Part shown: piece by piece, positions 7,780 through 15,000 of the stretch | Layout of the letters: every line of letters begins with the position of its first letter | Position numbering within the stretch: the first letter of the stretch is position 1 | NCBI GenBank assembly: GCA_009663005.1 | Contig: CM018895.1 | Coordinates: 14,381,723-14,396,722 of the forward strand | DNA from: Actinidia chinensis | Lineage: Eukaryota > Streptophyta > Magnoliopsida > Ericales > Actinidiaceae | Length of the DNA stretch: 15,000 nt | Direction: 5' to 3' | Made by a program: the position numbers and the translations under genes | Notes under the pieces: generated by a model | Database searches by the model: none | What the model saw: the letters and a program-made list of their open reading frames with translations, nothing else | What the model was told of the DNA's origin: nothing

Positions 7780-8921
7780 ATGGAACACGGGAGTCCAAAC
7801 TAAAAGGTCAAAAGTAAAAAGAAAGGCAGGGGTAGATTTGATGCTCGCGTTTCACGGGGAAAAAAAAATGCGGAAAAAATTGTTCAATAAGGTCTGGATT
7901 CGTAACTGGACGTTGTTGAGCGGAAGCTTAATTCTAGTGCATTAGAAAACTCGGCCATTAGTTTTGTCCAAACTTTATCACTAGGGGCTGGATAAATTTG
8001 GCAAAGTTTTTAAGGCGGGGAAGTGGTTCTAACCATTGTGCCAAAGAGTTCATGGCAAACATTCAAGCATGAACCGGAGAATGAGCAAGGGAAGGAGAAA
8101 ATGTGCAGGTTGGGTTGAGAGGGAAGAAAGAAAAATAAAGGTAACCCTAATACTTTTTACGAACATTTTTGAGATTCCTCGAGAGGAAGCAAAACCCATG
8201 GAGTTTTGCATTCCGAATGTTGGGATGCCGGACTTGAAGCAGAGTGTCACAAGAATTGCTTTGGAGGAGGAAGAATGGGCCGGTGACGTGCAGTGGTAAC
8301 AAGACAGCCTCAAGGATAAGTATTTGATTCTCTTTCTGTTTCGTGTCATCCCTGCTTCTTTTGAAACGTACAGTATCCATGAATGTCGCTGGGCTAGGCT
8401 GTTGTGGGCAATCGGCACTTGGGAAGACCATTGACTACCCTCGTACCATGTTTTTTCGCTGTGATCCACATAGAAGGCCTCGGACAAGGGGGTTCAGTTA
8501 CCTTTTACGGGTACTTTCTGACAAATTGTTTAAAAAAAGGCGGGAGTCACATATCCCAGTTTAGTTTCATTAGGATGAGCTGAGGGGCCCTAGTATGATA
8601 GGAGCGTCTTTGTCCAGATGCGTGAGGGGCGACGCGCCGAAGAGAGACCATTGAGGAAGATACGCAATGAGGACATTGGGAGGTGCCGGAACGTGGAAAA
8701 TGGTAGAGGCAGGAGGAGGGGAATCTAAGGAAGCCATGTGGAATGCGATGCTGCGGGAAAGAAATGAGTAAGCAAATGGCTGAATTAGAGAAAGAGGGGG
8801 AATACATGATTGTCGTCATTAGAGGAGGAGGAGTCTAGTCGTCACACAGTTATTGGCTCCAAGAAATGAAGGGATGTTGATCCGTTGGGGAGAAGATGAT
8901 GATGATGACGAGGAGGATTAG
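7780..8921 (+). pseudogene. Third ORF of element D, plant transposon-protein-like domain
   Basis: This frameshifted coding remnant lies between pol and the LTR, where Athila-type elements carry an env-like or unknown ORF. From the ATG at 7780 pieces read KKGRGRFDARV (about 7830), LDVVERKLNSSALENSA (about 7907-7957), DKFGKVFKAGK then CAKEFMANI (about 7990-8062), IPREEAKPMEF then IPNVGMPDL (8172-8235), TRIALEEEEWAG (8251-8286), VSMNVAGLGCCGQSALGKTID (split by frame; about 8360-8432), LPFTGTF-like and KKAGVTY-like (8500-8560). The order resembles the 'putative plant transposon protein' domain (REFYAN, RALLxYCI, LPFxxLITxLC motifs), which has no known activity. The tail is charged (KQMAELEKEGE, 8768-8800) and ends in an acidic run, EDDDDDEED, before the stop at 8919-8921. 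The family match is by eye, so moderate certainty. Confidence 0.5.
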
Positions 8922-10255
8922 GGATCTTTTGAATATTGTCTTTGTTTCTGAATGTTAGGATATTAGCGTTTATGTTGGGCATTGGTGATACATTTTGAAT
9001 GCTTTAATTGGCTAGTTGGAATGCTTTAATGGGATGAATGCTGTTTTATTGCTTGACTAACTTGTTAGGGCAAGAAGTTATTCTGTTACGATTGAAAAAA
9101 ACAACAGGGTTCATTATCATGTCAAGCGAAACAGGTTTAGGTTGCTTTCTGGTCTTCAAATTTTATTGTAAACTCTTCACATTCCATGTTATATCTTACT
9201 TTTTCGTATATTGTGGATGTGTTGAGAATTCTTAGTTTTGGGACCATAACTGAAATAATCATGTTTTTGTTTTTCAAAGGATTAGTTGAAGCAATTAGAA
9301 CTTTGCAATAAAAATACGATTGTAAGCGGATTATTCTGTCAAACAGTCTGTGCATGCTTGTACTTTACTATTTATTGTATTTTAAGAGAGAGATGAGAAA
9401 CTTACACTGCGCACGATCTTGTGTTTTCTAGTGTGGAAAAGTTATAAGTCTACATGACGCATCCATAAAGACAAAAAAATGGAGGGATTTATACCACTGT
9501 GAGCTTTAGTAGAGCCATAATCGTTTTTGTGTGAGGCGATTTTACCTTACTCAAGGAAAATTTATTGAACTTCATGTTGAATAGCCTTCAATATTTTGAA
9601 TTTGGGTTTACATGTTAGTGTGAATGAGTAGATTTTTGACATCTTTTTACATGCTTTACACACGTTTCGGATTTTGTTACATTAAGGGCCAAGTCACATA
9701 GATTTCTTCTTATGTCACTCTTTTCGATTTAATTGTGCATAAAAAGATCTCAAAAAGGCTTGTTAGAGGTAATTTTGAGAAATAGAAAGAAATTGAAGAA
9801 GAAAAAAAAAAGTTCCAAATTGAAAAAATGTGAAAAAAAAGAGGAGTTTGAAGTGTATGCTTATAAGTTGGCATGGTTAGTTAGTTGCAAAATGCATATG
9901 TGGATCTATTACCATTTGATTCTCTCTATTTTCTTGGATATTCCTTTATCATATGGCCGTAAATATCCGGGAACTTGCATAATTCGGAATTCTTGCATGT
10001 AAAGCCATCAAGTCAAAATTCAACAATGGGCATTAACGGTAAAACATTTTTCATGAAGCGAGTATGCAAGATGCGAGTTACACATTTACATCTTTGCAGT
10101 TTTGAAATGGGATGCGCTATTAGAATAATTTTTACAACATATACTCCGATAAAGCATAGGAGAGCACAATTCCTGAGAGGAACTGTGTGCGTCTACTCAC
10201 GTTGAGAGCATGGTATGACTTGTGAGCTTTGAGATCGCGGCTTATAGGTGTTGTT
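8922..10255 (+). other. Non-coding 3' region of element D
   Basis: About 1.3 kb of AT-rich sequence has no domain I recognise in six frames. It includes an A-rich stretch (about 9778-9845) that gives a lysine-rich accidental frame. Long non-coding DNA before the 3' LTR is normal in Athila/Tat elements. Confidence 0.5.
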
Positions 10256-10353
10256 AGGGGCAGGAGTAAGGGGGGAAAGGGGGGGAAGACGGAAGAGAAA
10301 AAGGAACAGGGAGAGGAGAGGGGAGAGGTGAAATGGAAAAGGGTGGGAGAGGG
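10256..10353 (+). repeat. Purine-rich tract, 98 nt
   Basis: On the plus strand this stretch has only seven pyrimidines (10261, 10267, 10290, 10307, 10329, 10334, 10344). It contains G6 and G7 runs (about 10271-10276 and 10280-10285) plus several GGG groups. Such a tract could form a triplex or G-quadruplex, or act as an extra polypurine tract. It lies about 650 bases before the LTR-like end, too far to be the normal 3' primer site. Confidence 0.8.
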
Positions 10354-10836
10354 CGGCGATTAGATGATGACCGTATGGGTTGATTTGAATTGGCGCATTG
10401 TATTTTTGTGAGAAACTGTTGGAAATTATTTTTGATACATTGCATGATGGATATTGTGGGTATCTCACTAGAAAGCCTCACGAGAAACACTAGTCCACTA
10501 GGGAAACCTAGGGATTTAAAAGGCGTGATGCATAGTTAAATGCATTCGGGAATCTTACAGAAAGGAGAGATTTCTTTTTGTTTTATCTGATTTTGTAGGA
10601 CTAGCAAAAGGTTTAGTTGGGGGGTGGATTGGACTGAATAATTGTAGTTCTAAGGCATATTAAACTGACCTAAATTAGCCCGTAGATTAGTTTATTATGT
10701 TTTTTTGATCATTTATATTGCACTTATAGGGTTTTGCGTTATTGTAGGTTTATATGATAAATGGAAGAGTGAAGCTATAAAAGTAGAAATGAGGAGTTGA
10801 GTATGAAAGAAAAGAAGGCTCAGATACAATGAGGCG
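10354..10836 (+). other. Non-coding, nothing recognised
   Basis: No ORF with recognisable motifs, RNA gene or repeat is visible. A TTAGTTGGGGGGTGG run near 10613-10627 resembles the post-pol G-run at 6765, but no LTR start follows it. Confidence 0.4.
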
Positions 10837-10948
10837 TTTTTTTTTTTTATTGTTATTAATCCCATAATTTGTAGTTTTTTTTAATTTTTTTTTTTATTTG
10901 GGTTTTGTTTTTTTTTTTTTTTTTTTTGTTTTTTTTTTTTTTGTTTGT
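10837..10948 (+). repeat. Poly-T tract
   Basis: Runs of 8-17 T are interrupted by short A or G groups, ending just before the LTR-like region. Exact lengths are likely to be unreliable in any sequencing of such a tract. Confidence 0.85.
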
Positions 10949-11021
10949 ATGGTAATCCGCTCACACTTTTTGTTTTAGCCCCGTACGGAGAGCCGCAGAC
11001 GGGGGAAATTTTGTGAAGGAC

Positions 11022-11323
11022 GTTCGAACGCTCTGACCAAGAGATTTGGCGTTCGAACGCAAAGAGGAAAATGATGGAATACCGTTAGAACGTCCTGGTT
11101 ACAGTTTTGAAAAGTGCGAGAGTTGAAATTAGAGAGTTCGAACGCTACTGCTCACAAGTTCGGAAAAATGCGAGACTGAAAAGTTGGGTTTTTGCCTAAC
11201 GTTCGAACGCTCCATGCGAAGAAGGATTCTGCTTCCGACCGCCAAGAAGAAAAAGCAGAAGATTGTGAGAGATGTAATAAGCGTGCGACTCTCAATTAAA
11301 GAAGAAGTTGGCGTTCAAACGCC
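11022..11323 (+). repeat. Cluster of GTTCGAAC palindromes
   Basis: Exact copies lie at 11022, 11051, 11136 and 11201; the second extends to a perfect 12-bp palindrome, GCGTTCGAACGC (11049-11060). Near copies lie at 11092-11102 (CCGTTAGAACG) and 11311-11323 (GCGTTCAAACGCC). Spacings of 29, 85 and 65 bases show no simple period. The cluster sits 60-360 bases upstream of a TATA box. A bound factor is possible but not shown. Confidence 0.85.
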
Positions 11324-11380
11324 AAGGCAAATCCTGGAAGTTCCTAATCTATTGAGGACTCGAAATTTGGAAGTGTCATT

Positions 11381-11389
11381 CTATATATC
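11381..11389 (+). promoter_or_regulatory. TATA box in element D LTR
   Basis: The sequence CTATATATC, followed by a CT-rich stretch and a TTAGGGTTTT leader, lies downstream of the palindrome cluster. This is the normal U3-R order of a plant LTR. Confidence 0.5.
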
Positions 11390-11905
11390 TCTTTAATTCG
11401 GACAAGGGGACAGATTTTAGGGTTTTTTCTCAGCTCTAAGTTTAGTTTTCAACGTTCTTCAATTTCTTGTAAGTTTTACATTAAAGTCTTGTTTGTTTAT
11501 TAAAATAAAGAGGTTTTTTAGTCATTCAATCATTGTTTTTCGTTGTTCTTTGGTATCGATTTAATTCTTGGTTTATATCTTAGATTAGTTTATTTAAAAT
11601 TAGCATGCATTCAATAATTAGATATTCGTTTACCCTAGCCATGAGTGGCTAGTTTTCTTACTGGAATCGATTTGTGAAAGTCATCGGGAATCAAGGATGA
11701 ACAATGGAGTATTTATTTTCAACGTTAGATCTTTCTAGATTTTTATCTTCGTTACTTAATCTAAATACTTTCGAAAACTTGTGAGCTCGACAACTATGTA
11801 TAGCTGATATGGAAAACAATTCGGGTTATCGGATAGATGATGCCCACTACATGATTTATAACAACCAGATTTATATTTACTTTCGAAAACTTGGGAGTCC
11901 TGGCA

Positions 11906-12986
11906 CCAAGGTATATACCCGTTTCACTAACCATGTGTCGATTGGAACGAGGGGCGCATCCTTTGATCATAACAAACAGAATTGATCCCCCCCCCTTTCA
12001 GGCACATCTGCCAGTGAAGACATATACGGACTGGTCGAGCAGCACGCAAAACTTACATAGCAGGACTTATTAGACTTTTCACGGACTCGACCAGTTTCTA
12101 TCGTTTCGATCAGAGATCCGAGATTTACGTCTAAGTTTTGGAAAAGCTTGCAACGAGCTCTAGGCACTGTTGAGCTAATGTTTTAGACACCGACTTCCAT
12201 CCAGAGAGCCAAGGACAGCACAGACGAGAAACTATGCACAGACCCCTTTTGTGTTTATTTTGTGTATAAGACAGTTACGGTAGAGGGTACTCGATTTTCA
12301 AGGAAATTAGAAAATGCACTTACCACTTGTAGAATTGCTACAACAAACAGTTTTCACGCAAGTATTGGATGGCACCGATAAAGCATTTAAGGGAGAAAAA
12401 TGTTAGGTCGCCTATATGTTGGACCGAAGTAGTTGGAGAATAACGAATGTTAGGAGCCGAATTGTTCAACTGACGACGAATAAGATAAAGGTAATTCAAC
12501 AGAGACTTTAAACGGCACACAGTCGCCAAAAAGAGCTATGACATATGTAGGAAGACGAGATTTAGAGTTTGGAGAGGGGACTACGTTGTTTTGAAAAATA
12601 TTCTCCTTCCAAGGGCATAAATTGTTTTGGTAAGAGAGGGAAGTTGAAGCCAAGATACATAGGGCCATTCGAAATCTTTAACGAATTGAACCGTTGCTTA
12701 TCGCATTGCCTCTTCCCAGAGGCTTTCACATGGTCATGATGTTTTTCAGGGTTTCAATGCTATGGAAATATGTACAGATCCTGCTCATGTGATTCATCAT
12801 ATCCTTTGACATGAGGGAAGATTTAAGCTATATGAAACACCGATTGAGATCGTTGATCGTCGTGACCAAAGTGCTTAGAAACAAAGTTATTACGTGAGTG
12901 CGATTGTATGGCGGAATCACTCATATGAAGAATCTAATGGGAACGAGAAGATGAAATTAGAGACGGTATCCTCTCTAGTGAAATGA
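11906..12986 (+). pseudogene. Chromovirus integrase core and chromodomain-like C-terminus (element C)
   Basis: This half of a Del/Tekay-type pol starts in the integrase core. Pieces read AHLPVKTYTDW (12001-12034), RPVSIVS then [10 protein letters not shown] (about 12090-12140), where the usual SDRDPRF second catalytic Asp has become SIRD through an apparent single-base change. LQRALGTELMF-like, then a stretch resembling FHPxxxxQSER without the expected Glu (12195-12230) follow. The C-terminal part shows FHASIGMAP (12352-12378), CWTEV, RRDLEFGEG (about 12553-12580), PRYIGPFEIF (12652-12680), FQGFNAMEICTDPAHVIHH-like (12745-12800), ETPIEIVDRRDQ (12836-12870) and a chromodomain-like NHSYEES...EREDEI. 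The chromodomain is thought to steer insertion to heterochromatin. Many frame changes; possible stop at 12984-12986. Confidence 0.8.
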
Positions 12987-13285
12987 TCGTTCACAACGAA
13001 GTGTGTACGTAGTTCTCTTTTGCATTACCAATATTTTCTTTTGTATCCCACGCACCATTTTAGTAATTCCAACTACCCAAGGTTTTCGAGGAGGGCGAAT
13101 TGCTTGGAGTTAAATCGGGGTACCTTGTTGTAGGCTGCCCAACGGAGAGGGAGTAGAGGCAGTCGCAACGGTTAAACCCCATTAGATTGTAGCTATCACA
13201 AACTAGTACTACGATTCTGCGAAGTTTTTATCAGAGTTGCGCAACGGAAGCATGTTGTGTTAGCCAATTTGAGGAAAACTTTTAT
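12987..13285 (+). other. End of chromovirus pol or spacer
   Basis: Homology is weak here. A KVFEEGEL-like piece (about 13080-13103) and FEENFYKGEM followed by TAA at 13298-13300 would suit the acidic pol tail of Del/Tekay elements, which often ends at the LTR. If so, the stop at 12984 is a mutation rather than the gene's end. No other feature is seen. Confidence 0.4.
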
Positions 13286-13295
13286 AAAGGGGAAA
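13286..13295 (+). promoter_or_regulatory. Polypurine tract of element C
   Basis: AAAGGGGAAA lies directly against the TG of the second LTR, as needed for priming of plus-strand DNA. Its position and composition support the LTR boundary at 13296. Confidence 0.85.
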
Positions 13296-15000
13296 TGTAA
13301 CACCCCGAATCGTAAAATCCATAAATCGGAGGAGCCAACGACGTGTACGCCAATTAAGTAACGTATTAGACTAAGAGTCAAAAAGGACCAAAAATAAGTT
13401 AGAGTAAATTCAAGACTTTAAGACTTTAATTTTCGCCCAGTTTCTCTGCGTTCGAACGTCCATATGGGGTTTCGAACACTACGGCCAAAATGCAATTTCA
13501 AGTCTCGCATGTTTTGAACTGTAGCAAGATATTTGAACGTCAGATTCAAAAATTCCTCTTAGAGTTTGACGCCTAAAGGGACGTTCGAACTCTAGGTCGA
13601 AACTCCTAAGGAGCGTTCGAACGCCAATAGTTACAAATAACAAGAAAAGGGAACACGAGTTCATGGGAAGCCCACATGGGATGATTTCCCCATGTGTCTC
13701 AGCAAATCTATACCACCTTCACACTCCACCCCACACCTACGGAGACTACCTAGAGAAAAGAGAAAAGAAACGAAGAAGAAGGAAATCGAACTTGGAAGTT
13801 CATTCTTACCATTTGAAGCTCAGGCTCGAAATTACGTAATAGCACTAGAATTTAAAGTTTAGCATATGTAAAGTTATGATTTATAACTTAGCTTTCCACT
13901 TTTAGAATCTATTATGGTAAGGTTCAATTTATGGTTGAATTTGAGTATGATAACTCTTTGGTTTGTATTTAGTATTCTATGAGTTTCAGAAAGATTGAAG
14001 TTGAATTAGTGTAGTTCGATAAAAAAACATTCGAGCTCAGTTACTATTCACACTGTCAACCCGTGAGCGTCCGAACGCACAATTAACGCGTGCGAACGCC
14101 GTACTTAGCCTTGAACCGAGATGTTCGAACCCTAGCTAATTTCAGACAGATTTGGCCTTTTCCTTAGACATTTTAAATGTTGCCCAATTTATAAAACAGG
14201 GTCTTTAATAGATAAAATGGAGACTTAGGGCCATTTAAGGAGTAATAAGGTCTTGACCTAACAAAGTTCGAAATCTAAAAGTTAGTCAGACTTTATTAGT
14301 TAATTCAAGCTAATTCGAACTAGTATTGACGATTCCTTACCTCAATTGTAGGGATACATGGGTAGCACCTCCTAACCAAGAGAACCCGTGAGTAGCATGA
14401 TGCCTGAATAAAATATTAATCTTCAAAAAATGTTTGCAATCTATATGATGCAAAGGCAAATGTTTTCATGTTTCAATGTAAAATGATGATGTTATGCTAA
14501 AAATGCCCATGTCTGCAGAAAGTATACAATTATGCTTATTATATTATGTATAGAAACCCCATGATACAGTTTAACGAATTAAATGCTAGCATAAATACAT
14601 TAAAAGCAAATGTATGTCAAGTAATGTATGCATGGTGATACCGGGTCCTTGTGGAGGACTTTATCAAGCCAGATAGTCCTCAGAACGGATGGGGACGTGT
14701 GAATAAGGACCATCGGTATGATAGAGATCTCTTGGCCATCAAGAGAGCCACCCATCGCCTATAGGTAGTAGGTTATGCGAGTATTTACACCCTACGAGTG
14801 TTGATTTCAAGAAAGATATGAACTGTTTATACTCACGGTATATTTTATGATAGTCAAGCTATGTTTACGTGAGTTTCAAGTTAAAAAAAAATGAAAAAAT
14901 GAAATTTACATGTTTTATGCTAACTATGATATGTAGATATGAAAACAATCCATGGTATTTTATGTTCATCATTTATACTTATTCACAAAGTTTAGCTTAT
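13296..15000 (+). repeat. Element C 3' LTR, truncated by the window edge
   Basis: A direct repeat of 2129-3914, starting TGTAACACCCCGAATCG. The window ends at the base corresponding to 3914, so 1,705 bases here match 1,786 there. Four exact GTTCGAAC sites (13450, 13583, 13615, 14123) match sites in the first copy; the copy equivalent to 2979 reads GTCCGAAC (about 14069). The hairpin upstream of the TATA position is kept with one extra C. Most differences are short gaps. The LTR's end, the TSD and the rest of element B's RT should follow outside the window. Confidence 0.85.

Larger units (their letters stand above)
3915..11905 (+). mobile_element. Element D: Athila/Tat-type retrotransposon lacking its 5' part
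   Basis: Plus-strand order: RT, RNase H and integrase (about 3930-6660), a promoter-like block (6841-7091), a third ORF (7780-8921), a long non-coding stretch, then an LTR-like end (about 11012-11905). A third ORF and long 3' non-coding DNA between pol and the 3' LTR are typical of Athila-type elements. The 5' LTR, primer-binding site, gag and protease are missing: RT homology starts within about 20 bases of the chromovirus LTR repeat. The right end falls inside the chromovirus integrase, which fits insertion there, but no target duplication can be tested because the left end is gone. Confidence 0.65.
11012..11905 (+). repeat. Element D LTR-like end (3' LTR), boundaries approximate
   Basis: The start is placed at a TG after a purine-rich CGGGGGAAATTT (about 11000-11011); the end is placed at TGGCA (11901-11905), before chromovirus integrase sequence appears. 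In between lie clustered CGTTCGAACGC palindromes (11022-11323), a TATA box (11381-11389), a TTAGGGTTTT leader and a CCTAGCCATGAGTGGCTAG stretch (about 11634-11652) of a kind seen in Athila-type LTRs. ACTTTCGAAAACTTG occurs twice near the end (11767-11781, 11879-11893). With no second copy in the window the limits cannot be confirmed, and this call depends on layout and composition. Confidence 0.5.
2129..15000 (+). mobile_element. Element C: Del/Tekay-like chromovirus, partly deleted, with D nested inside
   Basis: Two direct repeats starting TGTAACACCCCGAAT at 2129 and 13296 bracket the region. The second is preceded by a polypurine tract and by a chromovirus integrase end with a chromodomain-like stretch. 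This is the layout of a Del/Tekay-type element with pol directly next to the 3' LTR. The flank GGGAG (2124-2128) is the predicted 5-bp target copy; its partner is outside the window. Gag, protease, RT and RNase H of this element are absent. The space is filled by the Athila/Tat element D, whose own 5' part is also lost. Confidence 0.75.

Noticed and set aside
8050..8487. 145-codon minus-strand open frame
   Set aside because: It lies opposite the third ORF of element D, whose plus-strand motifs explain the sequence; the minus-strand protein shows no recognisable motif.
9733..10002. 89-codon plus-strand frame with a lysine-rich start
   Set aside because: The lysine run is an A-rich tract in non-coding 3' sequence, with no domain.
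10193..10490. Minus-strand proline-rich open frames
   Set aside because: They are the translation of the purine-rich tract's complement, so the proline/serine/leucine content comes from low complexity.
2290..14130. GTTCGAAC sites as tRNA T-loops or pol III B boxes
   Set aside because: No acceptor stem, A box or clover-leaf surrounds any copy, and most sites fail the last C of the GWTCRANNC consensus.
2290..14130. GTTCGAAC sites as heat-shock elements
   Set aside because: Heat-shock elements need GAA and TTC units separated by two bases; here TTC and GAA touch directly.
2129..15000. Chromovirus LTR pair belonging to the Athila-type element D instead
   Set aside because: The TGTAACACCCC start and a polypurine tract right after a chromodomain-type pol end fit the chromovirus; D has its own LTR-like end at about 11012-11905.
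1..15000. Host protein-coding gene, defence system or CRISPR array
   Set aside because: All recognisable protein motifs are retrotransposon gag, pol or third-ORF pieces; no regularly spaced repeat-spacer pattern was seen.

Overview
This window looks like repeat-rich DNA of a flowering plant, probably heterochromatin. No host gene, tRNA, rRNA or CRISPR array is visible. All recognisable coding sequence is broken Ty3/gypsy LTR-retrotransposon sequence of two lineages: Athila/Tat-type elements (RT motifs such as MPFxLCNA, FMDD and DHFPLPF-like; gag motif LKxFSFSLKDK-like) and a Del/Tekay-like chromovirus (LTR starting TGTAACACCCCG, an integrase with a chromodomain-like tail, and the 3' LTR directly after pol). 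The species cannot be told from the sequence. Most frames are broken by single-base gaps and insertions.

Layout, read as nested insertions. Element B (892-2128, minus strand) is a piece of Athila/Tat pol: RT, RNase H and the start of integrase. Element A (1-891, minus strand) sits inside B's integrase. It has an LTR beginning with TGTTGGGGA at 891 and a broken gag from about 354 down to base 1. Element C, a chromovirus on the plus strand, is inserted into B's RT at 2128/2129. Its 5' LTR runs from 2129 to at least 3914. Its integrase C-terminal half, polypurine tract and second LTR lie at 11906-15000, and the second LTR runs off the window. Element D, an Athila/Tat element on the plus strand, fills the space inside C from about 3915 to 11905: RT, RNase H, integrase, a third ORF, a long non-coding 3' region and an LTR-like end. 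D has no 5' LTR, gag or protease, and C has no gag, protease, RT or RNase H. One large deletion (or misassembly) at about 3915-3935 would explain both losses.

The most interesting signal is an 8-bp palindrome, GTTCGAAC, usually within CGTTCGAACGC. It occurs 14 times exactly, against about 0.2 expected in random sequence of this length. It clusters upstream of TATA-like boxes in the chromovirus LTRs, in the Athila-type LTR and in an internal block (6841-7091) ahead of D's third ORF. The chromovirus 5' LTR and the internal block share a longer order of parts: palindromes, a perfect hairpin, a TATA-like box, a GA-rich leader and a splice-donor-like site. This suggests that the third ORF has its own promoter and leader intron, and that a promoter design is shared between retrotransposon lineages. 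That is inference from pattern and is untested.

None of the pol genes could make a working protein as written. The two chromovirus LTR copies differ mostly by small gaps, so either the insertion is old or the assembly was not well polished.
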